A stretch of 64,000 nt of DNA from Euglena gracilis (Eukaryota; Euglenida; Euglenophyceae; Euglenales). Below are positions 13,638-26,899 of the stretch, piece after piece. The position numbers and the translations under genes were made by a program. The stretch is taken from the NCBI GenBank assembly GCA_039621445.1, contig CP154954.1:36317703-36381702 (forward strand), given 5' to 3'. Within the stretch, counting starts at the first letter, position 1. Each line of letters starts with the position of its first letter. The notes beneath the pieces were generated by a model. The model made no database searches. It saw only the letters and a list, made by a program, of their open reading frames with translations, and was not told where the DNA came from.

Positions 13638-16600
13638 CAAACCCAGGTTACCATGTAAAAATGGACCAAATTGGGCCTTACTCCGAGTTACCGAAGGGGT
13701 GTTCTAGGAGGCCTCCAAAGTCAGGGGACCCGTTGGTTTCATGACTGTCGTGGTTTAATGTTAAGAAAAACATGCACCGGGAATGCTGGTTGCAAGTAAT
13801 GAGCACGTTTAGATGGGTGCATTCGACCATTCCGGGGGACATTTTACCAGGTCAGCCCAGGTTACCATGTAAAAATGGACCAAATTGGGCCTTACTCGGA
13901 GTAACCGAATGGGTGTTCCAGGAGGCCTCCAAAGTCAGGGGACCCGTTGGTTTCATGATTGTCGTGGTTTAATGGTAAGAAAAACATGCAGCGGGAATCT
14001 TGGTTGCAGAAAATGAGCACATTTAGATGGGTGCATTCGACCATTCCGGGGGACATTTACCAGGTCAACCCAGGGTACCATGTAAAAATGGACCAAATTT
14101 GGGCCTTACTCCGAGTAACCGAATGGGTGTTCCAGGAGGCCTCCAAAGTCAGGGAAACCCGTTGGTTTCATGATTGTCGTGGTTTAACGGTAAGAAAAAC
14201 ATGCAGCTGGAATGTTGGTTGCAAGAAATGAGCACATTTAGAAGGGTGTATTCGACCATTCCGGGGGACATTTTACCAGGTCAGCCCAGGTTACCATGTA
14301 AACATGCACCAAATTGGGCCTTACTCCGAGTAACCGAGTGGGTGTTCCAGGAGGCCTCCAAAGTCAGGGAAACCCGTTGGTTTCATGATTGTCGTGGTTT
14401 AACGGTAAGAAAAACATGCAGTGGGAGTGTTGGTTGCAAGAAATGAGCACATTTAGATGGGTACATTCGAACATTCCGGGGGACATTTGACCAGGTCAGC
14501 CCAGGTTACCATGTACACACGGACCAAAATGCGCCTTACTCCGAGTAACCGAATGGGTGTTCCAGGAGGCCTCCAAAGTCAGGGGACCCGTTGGTTTCAT
14601 GATTCTCGTGGTTTATTGGTAAGAAAAACATGCAGCGACAACGTTGGTTGCAAGAAATGAGCACATTTAGATGGGTGCACTCCAGCATTCCGGGGGACAT
14701 TCACCAGGTCAGCCCGGGTTACCATGTAAAAATGGACCAAATTGGGCGATACTCCGAGTAACTGATTGGGGTTTCCAGGAGGCCTCCAAAGTCAGGGGAC
14801 TCGTTGGTTTCATGATTGTCGTGGTTTAATGGTAAGAAAAACATGCAGCGGGAATGTTGGTTGCAAGAAATGAGCACATTTAGAAGGGTGCATTCGACCA
14901 TTCCGGGGGACATTTACCAGGTCAGCCCAGGTTACCATGTCAACATGGACCAAATTGGGCCTTACTCCGAGTAACTGAATGGGTTTTACAGGGGGCCTGC
15001 AAAGTCAGGGGACCCGTTGGTTTCATGATAGTCGTGGTTTAATGGTAAGAAAAACATGCAGCGGGAACGTTGGTTGCAAGAAATGAGCACATTTAGATGG
15101 GTGCATTCGACCATTCCGGGGGACATTTACCAGGTCAGCCCAGGGTACCATGTAAAAATGGACCAGATTGGGCCTTGCTCCGAGTAACAGAATGGGTGTC
15201 CCAGGAGGCCTCCAAAGTCAGGGGACCCGTTGGTTTCATGGTTGTCGTGGTTTAGTGGTAAGAAAAACATGCAGCGGGAATGTTGGTTGCGAGAAATGAG
15301 CACATATAGATGGGTGCATTCGACCATTCCGGTGGACATTTACCAGGTCAACCCAGGGTACCATGTAAAAATGAACCAAAATTGGGCCTTACTCCGAGTA
15401 ACCGAATGGGTGTCCCAGGAGGCCTCCAAAGTCAGGGGTCCCGTTGTTTTCATGATTGTCCTGGTTGATTGGTAAGAAACACATCCAGCAGGAATGTTGG
15501 TTGCAAGAAATGAGCACATTTAGATGGGTGCACTCGAACATTCCGGGGGACATTTTACCAGTTCAGCCCAGGTTACCATGTAAACACGGACCAAAATGGG
15601 CCTTACTCCGAGTAACCGAATGGATGTTCCAGGGAGCCTCCAAAGTCAGGGGACCCGTTGGTTTCATGATTGTCGTGGTTTTAATGGTAAGAAAAACGTG
15701 CAGCGGGAATGTTGGTTGCAGAAAATGAGCACTATTAGATGGGTGCATTCGACCGTTCCGGGGGACATTTACCAGGTCAACCCAGGGTACCATGTAAAAA
15801 TGGACCAAATTTGGGCCTTACTCCGAGTAACCGAATGGGTGTTCCAGGAGGCCTCCAAAGTCAGGAGTCCCGTTGGTTTCATGATTGTCCTGGTTTAATG
15901 GTAATAAACACATGCAGCGGGAATGTTGGTTGCAAGAAATGAGCACATTTAGATGGGTGCATTCGAACACTCCGGGGACATTTCACCAGGTCAGCCCAGG
16001 TTACCATGTACACACGGAGCAAAATGGGCCTTACTCCGAGTAACCGAATGGGTGTTCCAGGAGGCCTCCAAAGTCAGGGAAACCCGTTGGTTTCATGATT
16101 GTCGTGGTTTAACGGTAAGAAAAACATGCAGCGGTAATGTTGGTTGCAAGAAATGAGCACATTTAGAAGGGTGTATTCGACCATTCCGGGGGACATTTTA
16201 CCAGGTCAGCCCAGGTTACCATGTAAACATGCACCAAATTGGGCCTTACTCCGAGTAACCGAATGGGTGTTCCAGGAGGCCTCCAAAGTCAGGGAAACCC
16301 GTTGGTTTCATGATTCTCGTGGTTTATTGGTAAGAAAAACATGCAGCGACAACGTTGGTTGCAAGAAATGAGCACATTTAGATGGGTGCACTCCAGCATT
16401 CCGGGGGACATTCACCAGGTCAGCCCGGGTTACCATGTAAAAATGGACCAAATTGGGCGATACTCCGAGTAACTGATTGGGTTTTCCAGGAGGCCTCCAA
16501 AGTCAGGGGACTCGTTGGTTTCATGATTGTCGTGGTTTAATGGTAAGAAAAACATGCAGCGGGAATGTTGGTTGCAAGAAATGAGCACATTTAGAAGGGT

Positions 16601-19600
16601 GCATTCGACCATTCCGGGGGACATTTACCAGGTCAGCCCAGGTTACCATGTCAACATGGACCAAATTGGGCCTTACTCCGAGTAACCGAATGGGTTTTCC
16701 AGGGGGCCTCCAAAGTCAGGGGACCCGTTGGTTTCATGATTTTCGTGGTTTAATGGTAAGAAAAACATGCAGCGGGAACGTTGGTTGCAAGAAATGAGCA
16801 CATTTAGATGGGTGCATTCGACCATTCCGGGGGACATTTACCAGGTCAGCCCAGGTTACCATGTAAAAACGGACCAAATTGGGCCTTACTCCGAGTAACC
16901 GAATGGGTGTTCCAGGAGGCCTCCAAAGTCAGGGGACCCGTTGGTTTCATGATAGTCGTGGTTTACTGGTCAGAAAAACATGCAGCGGGAACGTTGGTTG
17001 CAAGAAATGAGCACGTTTAGATGGGTGCATTCGACCATTCTGGGGGACATTTTACCAGGTCAGGCCAGGTTACCATGTAAACATGCACCAAATTGGGCCT
17101 TACTCCGAGTAACCGAGTGGGTGTTCCAGGAGGCCTCCAAAGTCAGGGAAACCCGTTGGTTTCATGATTGTCGTGGTTTAACGGTAAGAAAAACATGCAG
17201 TGGGAGTGTTGGTTGCAAGAAATGAGCAGATTTAGATGGGTTCATTCGAACATTCCGGGGGACATTTGACCAGGTCAGCCCAGGTTACCATGTACACACG
17301 GACCAAAATGCGCCTTACTCCGAGTAACCGAATGGGTGTTCCAGGAGGCCTCCAAAGTCAGGGGACCCGTTGGTTTCATGATTCTCGTGGTTTATTGGTA
17401 AGAAAAACATGCAGCGACAACGTTGGTTGCAAGAAATGAGCACATTTAGATGGGTGCACTCCAGCATTCCGGGGGACATTCACCAGGTCAGCCCGGGTTA
17501 CCATGTAAAAATGGACCAAATTGGGCGATACTCCGAGTAACTGATTGGGTTTTCCAGGAGGCCTCCAAAGTCAGGGGACTCGTTGGTTTCATGATTGTCG
17601 TGGTTTAATGGTAAGAAAAACATGCAGCGGGAATGTTGGTTGCAAGAAATGAGCACATTTAGAAGGGTGCATTCGACCATTCCGGGGGACATTTACCAGG
17701 TCAGCCCAGGTTACCATGTCAACATGGACCAAATTGGGCCTTACTCCGAGTAACCGAATGGGTGTTCCAGGGGGCCTCCAAAGTCAGGGGACCCGTTGGT
17801 TTCATGATTTTCGTGGTTTAATGGTAAGAAAAACATGCAGCGGGAACGTTGGTTGCAAGAAATGAGCACATTTAGATGGGTGCATTCGACCATTCCGGGG
17901 GACATTTACCAGGTCAGCCCAGGTTACCATGTAAAAACGGACCAAATTGGGCCTTACTCCGAGTAACCGAATGGGTGTTCCAGGAGGGCACCAAAGTCAG
18001 GGGACCCGTTGGTTTCATGATAGTCGTGGTTTACTGGTCAGAAAAACATGCAGCGGGAACGTTGGTTGCAAGAAATGAGCACGTTTAGATGGGTGCATTC
18101 GACCATTCTGGGGGACATTTACCAGGTCAGCAAAGGGTACCAAGTAAAAATGGACCAGATTGGGCCTTGCTCCGAGTAACCGAATGGGTGTCCCAGGAGG
18201 CCTCCAAAGTCAGGGTTCCCGTTGGTTTCATGGTTGTCGTGGTTTAGTGGCAAGAAAAACATGCAGCGGGAATGTTGGTTGCAGAAAATGAGCACATTTA
18301 GATGGGTGCATTCGACCATTCCGGGGGACATTTACCAGGTCAGCCCAGGTTACCATGTAAAAATGGACCAAATTGGGCCTTACCCCGAGTAACCGAATGG
18401 GTGTTCCAGGAGGCCTCCAAAGTCAGGGGACCCGTTGGTTTAATGATTGTCGTGGTTTAATGGTAAGAAAAAAATGCAGCGGGAATGTTGGTTGCAGAAA
18501 ATGAGCACATTTAGATGGGTGCATTCGACCATTCCGGGGGACATTCACCAGGTCAGCCCGGGTTACCATGTAAAAATGGACCAAATTGGGCGATACTCCG
18601 AGTAACTGATTGGGTTTTCCAGGAGGCCTCCAAAGTCAGGGGACTCGTTGGTTTCATGATTGTCGTGGTTTAATGGTAAGAAAAACATGCAGCGGGAATG
18701 TTGGTTGCAAGAAATGAGCACATTTAGATGGGTGCATTCGACCATTCCGGGGGACATTTACCAGGTCAGCCCAGGTTACCATGTCAACATGGACCAAATT
18801 GGGCCTTACTCCGAGTAACCGAATGGGTGTTCCAGGGGGCCTCCAAAGTCAGGGGACCCGTTGGTTTCATGATTTTCGTGGTTTAATGGTAAGAAAAACA
18901 TGCAGCGGGAACGTTGGTTGCAAGAAATGAGCACATTTAGATGGGTGCATTCGACCATTCCGGGGGACATTTACCAGGTCAGCCCAGGTTACCATGTAAA
19001 AACGGACCAAATTGGGCCTTACTCCGAGTAACCGAATGGGTGTTCCAGGAGGGCACCAAAGTCAGGGGACCCGTTGGTTTCATGATAGTCGTGGTTTACT
19101 GGTCAGAAAAACATGCAGCGGGAACGTTGGTTGCAAGAAATGAGCACGTTTAGATGGGTGCATTCGACCATTCTGGGGGACATTTACCAGGTCAGCAAAG
19201 GGTACCAAGTAAAAATGGACCAGATTGGGCCTTGCTCCGAGTAACCGAATGGGTGTCCCAGGAGGCCTCCAAAGTCAGGGGTCCCGTTGGTTTCATGGTT
19301 GTCGTGGTTTAGTGGTAAGAAAAACATGCAGCGGAAATGTTGGTTGCAGAAAATGAGCACATTTAGATGGGTGCATTCGACCATTCCGGGGGACATTTAC
19401 CAGGTCAGCCCAGGTTACCATGTAAAAATGGACCAAATTGGGCCTTACCCCGAGTAACCGAATGGGTGTTCCAGGAGGCCTCCAAAGTCAGGGGACCCGT
19501 TGGTTTAATGATTGTCGTGGTTTAATGGTAAGAAAAAAATGCAGCGGGAATGTTGGTTGCAGAAAATGAGCACATTTAGATGGGTGCATTCGACCATTCC

Positions 19601-22600
19601 GGTGGACATTTACCAGGTCAAACCAGGGTACCATGTAAAAATGAACCAAAATTGGGCCTTACTCCGAGTAACCGAATGGGTGTCCCAGGAGGCCTCCAAA
19701 GTCAGGGGTCCCGTTGTTTTCATGATTGTCCTGGTTGATTGGTAAGAAACACATGAAGCAGGAATGTTGGTTGCAAGAAATGAGCACATTTAGATTGGTG
19801 CACTCGAACATTCCGGGGGACATTTTACCCGTTCAGCCCAGGTTACCATGTAAACACGGACCAAAATGGGCCTTACTCCGAGTAATCGAATGGTTGTTCC
19901 AGGGGGCCTCCAAAGTCAGGGGACCCGTTGGTTTCATGATTGCCGTGGTTTTAATGGTAAGAAAAACATGCAGCGGGAACGTTGGTTGCAAGAAATCAGG
20001 CAGATTAAGATGGGTGCATTCGACCATTCCGGGGGACATTTACCAGGTCAGCCCAGGTTACCATGTAAAAATGGACCAAATTGGGCCTTACTCCGAGTAA
20101 CCGAATGGGTTTTCCAGGGGGCCTCCAAAGTCAGGGGACCCGTTGGTTTCATGATTTTCGTGTTTTTAATGGTAAGAAAAACATGCAGCGGGAACGTTGG
20201 TTGCAAGAAATCAGGCACATTTAGATGGTTGCATTCGACCATTCCGGGGGACATTTACCAGGTCAGCCCAGGTTACCATGTAAAAACGGACCAAATTGGG
20301 CCTTACTCCGAGTAACCGAATAGGTGTTCCAGGAGGCCTCTAAAGTCAGGGGACCCGTTGGTTTCATGATTGTCGTGGTTTAATGGTAAGAAAAACATGC
20401 AGCGGGAACGTTGGTTGCAAGAAATCAGGCACATTTAGATGGTTGCATTCGACCATTCAGGGGGACATTTACCAGGTCAGCCCAGGTTATCATGTAAACA
20501 TGGACCAAATTGGGCCTTACTCCGAGTAACCGAATGGGTTTTCCAGGAGGCCTCCAAAGTCAGGGGACCCGTTGTTTTCATGATTGTCGTGGTTTAATGG
20601 TAAGAAAAACATGCAGCGGGAATATTGGTTGCAAGAAATGTGCACGTTTAGATGGGTGCATTCGACCATTCCGGGGGACATTTACCTGTCAGCCCAAGTT
20701 ACCAGGTAAAAATGGACCAAATTGGGCCTTACCCCGAGTAACCGAATGGGTGTTCCAGGAGGCCTCCAAAGTCAGGGGACCCGTTGGTTTCATGATTGTC
20801 GTGGTTTAATGGTAAGAAAAACATGCAGCGGGAATGTTGGTTGAAAGAAATCAGCACATTTAGATGGGTGCATTTGACCATTCCGAGGGACATTTACCAG
20901 GTCAGCCCAGGTTACCACGTAAAAATGGACCAAATTGGGCCTTACTCCGAGTAACCAAATAGGTGTTCTAGGAGGCCTCTAAAGTCAGGGGACCCGTTGG
21001 TTTAATGATTGTCGTGGTTTAATGGTAAGAAAAACATGCAGCGGGAACGTTGATTGCAATAAATTAGCACGTTTAGATGGGTGCACTCGACCATTCCGGG
21101 GGACATTTACAAGGTCAAACCCAGGTTACCATGCAAAAATGGACCAAATTTGGCCTTACTCCGAGTAACCGAATGGGTGGCCCAGGAGGCCTCCAAAGTC
21201 AGGGGACCCGTTGATTTCATGATTGTCGTGGTTTAATTGTAAGAATAACATGCAGCGGAAACGTTGGTTGCAAGAAATCAGGCACATTTAGATGGTTGCA
21301 TTCGACCATTTCGGGGGACATTTACCAGGTCAGCCCAGGTTACCACGTAAAAATGGACCAAATTGGGCCTTACCCCGAGTAACTGAATGGGTGTTCCAGG
21401 AGGCCTCCAAAGTCAGGGGATCCGTTGGTTTCACGATTGTGGTGGTTTAATGGTACGAAAAACATGTAGCGGGAATGTTGGTTGCAAGAAATGAGCACAT
21501 TTAGATGGGTGCATTCGACCATTCCCGGGGACATTTACCAGGTCAGCCCAGGTTACCATGTAAAAATGGACCAAATTGGGCCTTACTCCGAGTAACCGAA
21601 TAGGTGTTCCAGGAGGCCTCTAAAGTCAGGGGACCCGTTGGTTTAATGATTGTCGTGGTTTAATGGTAAGAAAAACATGCAGCGGGAATGTTGGTTGCAA
21701 GAAATAAGCACATTTAGATGGGTGCATTCGACCTTTCCGGGGGACATTTAGCAGGTCAGCCCAAGTTACCATGTAAAAATGGACCAAACTGTGCCTTACT
21801 CTAAGTAACCAAATGGGTGGCCCAGGAGGCCTCCAAAGTCAGAGAACCCGTTGGTTTCATGATTGTCGTGGTTTAATGGTAAGAAAAACATGCAGCGGGA
21901 ATGTTGGTTGCAATAAATTAGCACGTTTAGATGGGTGCACTCGACCATTCCGGGGGACATTTACCAGGTCAGACCAGGTTACCGTGCAAAAATGGACCAA
22001 ATTGGGCCTTACTCCGAGTAACCGAATGGGTTTTCCAGGAGGCCTCCAAAGTCAAGGGACCCGTTGGTTTCATGATTATCGTGGTTTAATGGTAAGAAAA
22101 ACATGCGGCGGGAATGTTGGTTGCAAGAAATGAGCACATTTAGATGGGTGCATTCGACCATTCCGGGGGACATTGACCAGGTCAGCCCAGGTTACCATGT
22201 AAAAATGGACCGAATTGGGCCTTACTCCGAGTAACCGAATAGGTGTTCCAGGAGGCCTCTAAAGTCAGGGGACCCGTTGGTTTCATGATTATCGTGGTTT
22301 AATGGTAAGAAAAACATGCGGCGGGAATGTTGGTTGCAAGAAATGAGCACATTTAGATGGGTGCATTCGACCATTCCGGGGGACATTAACCAGGTCAGCC
22401 CAAGTTACCATGTAAAAATGGACCAAATTGTGCCTTACTCCGAGTAACCGAATGGGTGTTCCAGGAGGCCTCCAAAGTCAGGGGACCCGTTGGTTTCATG
22501 ATTGTCGTGGTTTAATGGTAAGAAAAACATGCAGCGGGAACGTTGGTTGCAAGAAATCAGGCACATTTACGTGGTTGCATTCGACCATTCCGGGGGACAT

Positions 22601-24514
22601 TTACCAGGTCAGCCCAGGTTACCACGTAAAAATGGACCAAATTGGGCCTTACCCCGAGTAACTGAATGGGTGTTCCAGGAGGCCTCCAAAGTCAGGGGAC
22701 CCGTTGTTTTCATGATTGTCGTGGTTTAATGGTACGAAAAACATGTAGCGGGAATGTTGGTTGCAAGAAATGTGCACATTTAGATGGGTGCACTCGACCA
22801 TTCCCGGGGACATTTACCAGGTCAACGGGGTTACCATGTAAAAATGGACCAAATTGGGCCTTACCCCGAGTAACCGAATAGGTGTTCCAGGAGGCCTCTA
22901 AAGTCAGGGGACCCGTTGGTTTCATGATTGTCGTGGTTTAATGGTAAGAAAAACATGCAGCGGGAATGTTGGTTGCGAGGAATGAGCACATTTAGATGGG
23001 TGCATTCGACCATTCCTGGGGACATTTAGCAGGTCAACCCAAGTTACCATGTAAAAATGGACCAAATTGTGCCTTAATCTAAGTAACCGAATGGGTGGCC
23101 CAGGAGGGCACCAAAGTCAGGGAACCCGTTGGTTTCATGATTGTCGTGGTTTAATGGTAAGAAAAACATGCAGCGGGAATGTTGGTTGCAATAAATTAGC
23201 ACGTTTAGATGGGTGCACTCTACCATTCCGGGGGACATTTACCAGGTCAGACCAGGTTACCGTGCAAAAATGGACCAAATTGGGCCTTACTCCGAGTAAC
23301 CGAATGGGTTTTCCAGGAGGCCTCCAAAGTCAGGGGACCCGTTGGTTTCATGATTATCGTGGTTTAATGGTAAGAAAAACATGCGGCGGGAATGTTGGTT
23401 GCAAGAAATGAGCACATTTAGATGGGTGCATTCGACCATTCCCGGGGACATTTACCAGGTCAGCCCAGGTTACCATGTAAAAATGGACCAAATTGGGCCT
23501 TACTCCGAGTAACCGAATAGGTGTTCCAGGAGGCCTCTAAAGTCAGGGGACCCGTTGGTTTATTGATTGTCGTGGTTTAATGGTAAGAAAAACATGCAGC
23601 GGGAATGTTGGTTGCAAGAAATGAGCACATTTAGATGGGTGCATTCGACCATTCCGGGGGACATTTACCAGGTCAGCCCAGGTTACCATGTAAAAATGGA
23701 CCAAATTGTGCCTTACTCTAAGTAACCGAATGGGTGTCCCAGGGGGCCTCCAAAGTCAGGGGTCCCGTTGGTTTCATGATTGTCGTGGTTTAATGGAAAG
23801 AAAAACATGCATCCGGAAGGTTGGTTGCAAGAAATGAGCACATTTAGATGGGTGCATTCGACCATTCCGTGGGACACTTACCAGGTCAGCCCAGGTTACC
23901 GTGTAAAAATGGACCAAATTGGGCCTTACTCCGAGCAACTGAATGGGTGTTCCAGGAGGCCTCCAAGGTCAGATGACTCGTTGGTTTCATGATTGTCGTG
24001 GTTTAATGTTAAGAAAAATATGCAGCGGGAAGGTTGGTTGCAAGAGATGAGCACATTTAGATGGGTGCATTCGACCATTCCGGGGGACATTTACCAGGTC
24101 AGCCCAGGTTACCATGTAAAAATGGACCAAATTGGGCCTTACTCCGAGTAACCGAATGGGTGTTCCAGGAGGCCTCCAAAGTCAGGGGACCCGTTGGTTT
24201 CATGATTGTCGTGGTTTAATGGTAAGAAAAACATGCAGCGGGAATTCTTGGTTGCAAGAAATGAGCAGATTTAGATGGGTGCATTCGACCATTCCAGGGG
24301 ACACTTACCAGGTCAGCCCAGGTTACCATGTAAAAATGGACCAAATTTGGCCTTACTTCGAGTAACCGAATGGGTGTTCCAGGAGGCCTCCAAAGTCAGG
24401 GGACCCGTTGTTTTCATGATTGTCGTGGTTTAATGGGACGAAAAACATGCAGCCGGAAGGTTCGTTGCAAGAAATGAGCAGATTTAGATGGGTTCATTAG
24501 ACCATTCCGGGGGA
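13638..24514 (-). repeat. 213-bp satellite array, inverted block
   Basis: About 51 monomers of the same satellite as 1-12,605 but reverse-complemented (ACTCCGAGTAACCGAATGGG, CCTCCAAAGTCAGGGGACCC). Higher-order periods are again visible: variants recur at 16,430/17,498/18,563 and 16,808/17,876/18,941 (about 1,065-1,068 bp, five monomers). A block near 15,456 recurs near 19,726 (20 monomers), and one ending at 22,133 recurs ending at 23,411 (six monomers). From about 20,000 on, monomers carry distinguishing changes such as AAATCAGGCAC and GAATAGGTG, so the inverted block has its own sub-families. No gene was found in it. Confidence 0.96.
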
Positions 24515-24657
24515 CAACATTCCCGCTGCATGTTTTTCTTACCATTAAACCACGACAATCGTGAAACCAACGGGTCCCCTGACTTTGGAGGCTTCCTGGA
24601 ACACCCAGTCGGTCACTCGGAGTAAGGCCCAATTTGGTCCATTTTTACATGGTAACC
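24515..24657 (+). repeat. Terminal partial satellite monomer, forward orientation
   Basis: At about 24,514 inverted sequence ending ATTCCGGGGGACA joins forward-orientation ACATTCCCGCTGCATG; the two share ACA at the join. Roughly 140 bp of forward monomer follows and stops at CATGGTAACCT. This is a second inversion breakpoint and the end of the array. Confidence 0.9.
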
Positions 24658-24663
24658 TATAAC

Positions 24664-24683
24664 TAACATATATATATATACCT

Positions 24684-24769
<86 letters not shown>

Positions 24770-24770
24770 G
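24664..24770. repeat. (AT)n microsatellite at array edge
   Basis: About 105 bp of almost pure TA dinucleotides, interrupted by CCTAACA and a few G residues, between the satellite and an inverted-repeat element. Confidence 0.95.
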
Positions 24771-25049
24771 TATGGCAGCTAGACTTTTCTTGCCCCCCCG
24801 GGGGGTCCAAGTAAAGACTCCAGGGGGTCAAAATAGACTTTTTTGCGTTAAGGATGGAATAGGGTTAGGTGCGCGAGTTAGGCCTAAGGTTAGGCCCAAC
24901 TTGTTAGGTGTACAAGTTAGGGTTAGGGTTAGGCCGAATGCGCGCACCTAACGCTACTCCATCATTAACACAAAAAAAATTCTGACCCCCCCCTGGAGTC
25001 TTTACTTGGACCCCCCGGAGGGGGGGGCAAGTAAACTCTAGCTGCCATA
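24771..25049. mobile_element. MITE-like foldback element with telomere-like core
   Basis: Arms of about 90 bp are inverted copies: left starts TATGGCAGCTAGA, right ends TCTAGCTGCCATA. Homology continues through TTGCCCCCC, GGGGGGTCCAAGTAAAGACT and TTAAGGATGGAATAG with small indels. TA at both tips could be a Tc1/mariner-type target duplication, but the left flank is itself (TA)n so this is ambiguous. The roughly 100-bp core contains AGTTAGGGTTAGGGTTAGGC (from 24,915) and other GTTAGG units. No coding capacity. Confidence 0.75.
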
Positions 25050-25238
25050 TGTATACATACATATTCAACTAATTTCAAACCCCATTTGTTGCCGATGCCC
25101 TTTTGTACGCAACTGTTCGGAGGACCCTGAATACATATGCCCTGTGTGTGCAAATCCCCTTTGTTGTGCCAGTCGTTTTGTAGGCAACTTTTCACAGAGG
25201 GCCCCAAAGCACCCCCATGTGTGTACGTAGGAGGAGGC

Positions 25239-25325
25239 TCTGGAGCTCGCGAACCTCCTCAAGCACATTTGAGGAGACTCGAAAGACTCCTCGAATGTCG
25301 TTCGAGGTGGTTCGAGGAGGTTTTT
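25239..25325 (+). repeat. GAGCCTCCTC/TTCGAGGAGG dispersed repeat, copy 1
   Basis: An imperfect palindromic stretch built from GAACCTCCTC, ACATTTGAGGAG, AATGTCGTTCGAGGTGG and TTCGAGGAGG. A longer relative lies at 30,690-30,835. The preceding bases 25,050-25,238 show nothing recognisable. Confidence 0.7.
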
Positions 25326-25360
25326 TAAGCCCCCTGAGGGGGGGGGGCTTAAAACGGCTT

Positions 25361-25394
25361 GAGGCTCGAGCTCGAACGTTCGAGCTCGAGCCTC
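25361..25394. repeat. Perfect 34-bp palindrome
   Basis: GAGGCTCGAGCTCGAAC followed directly by its exact reverse complement. It can extrude as a cruciform with 17-bp arms and no loop. It borders the GAGCCTCCTC-type repeat. Confidence 0.95.
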
Positions 25395-25430
25395 TTCCTA
25401 CGTTAACTCCCCCATCTACCCACCCACCCA

Positions 25431-25986
<556 letters not shown>

Positions 25987-26394
25987 GCCTTGGGTGCCCT
26001 GCACACTCTCAGGGCGGGAGGGTCTGAAAAATCTCATGGCGGCGGGGTTTTCTGTCTCCCCAGGGCGGTGCCCACGGGTCGCTTCCCTATTGGGTCGCCA
26101 AGGGGCTTGGGGCCGGGGCAAATCCCGCTTTGCGAACTCCCCTGCGGAACGGGTTGGCGGGGCACAGGCACCACGCTGCCTGCCGCCCGCCTGGACATTG
26201 CGGGCAGGCCCCCCTCTGATCCCCGCACACCCCAACCAATGGGATGTGCTCCAAAGCCGCCGCAGCCGAAGGCAGCAGCAGCAGCAACCCAGCCCCAGCG
26301 GGAGGGGGGAGGGTTCAACAACCACCGGAGGAGCCTCCCACCCCCCAAGGGACCGGCAAAGCCGCAAACCCGACAAAACGACCCAAACCAACTC

Positions 26395-26476
26395 CCGCAG
26401 GCAGCAGCAGGAGCAGCAGCAGCAACAGCGACAGCAGCAGCAGCAGCGACAGCAGCGCCAGCAGCAGCGGCAGCTT
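26395..26476. repeat. CAG-rich trinucleotide tract
   Basis: Interrupted CAG repeats (GCAGCAGCAGGAGCAGCAGC onward, with CAA and CGA interruptions). One frame reads polyglutamine, the others poly-Ala/Ser. No flanking exon could be established between 25,990 and 26,680. Confidence 0.9.
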
Positions 26477-26679
26477 TCTTTCCAGGAGGACACCGGGGGC
26501 CGTGGTGGTGGGCCAGTGATGACACAGCGTAGTGAGCCGGCACCCCCGGTTTCGCTGTGTCGGAGGCCAGGCGGGGGACGCCCTGCCGTCACCACCCAGA
26601 GCACCTCCTGGAATGAAAACAAAGCAGCCCCCTCCACCTCCGACACACCCGCACCACACACTTCCCATCCACACCAATC

Positions 26680-26682
<3 letters not shown>

Positions 26683-26776
<94 letters not shown>
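26683..26776. repeat. Compound (GA)n(CA)n microsatellite
   Basis: About 52 bp of GA followed by about 40 bp of CA, the opposite order from 25,431-25,575. Confidence 0.97.
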
Positions 26777-26777
<1 letters not shown>

Positions 26778-26899
26778 CCAGGCATTTATGGCGACTCCCA
26801 TTTTGGTGCCACAGTTGGCCCTGGTTGGCAAGTAGTCGGTCACAGGTGGGGGAAACACAACAAAAAATGAGCGCACATCACAGCCATACAATGCACAAT

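Noticed and set aside
12988-13638. 216-codon minus-strand open frame across the TRIM
   Set aside because: It spans the LTR and runs antisense through the tRNA-like segment; the sister 157- and 144-codon frames, with GSRTHDLPRVSP, are the usual antisense shadow of a B-box region. No gag/pol similarity.
13638-24514. CRISPR array or bacterial repeat
   Set aside because: Contiguous 213-bp monomers without spacers; eukaryotic satellite.
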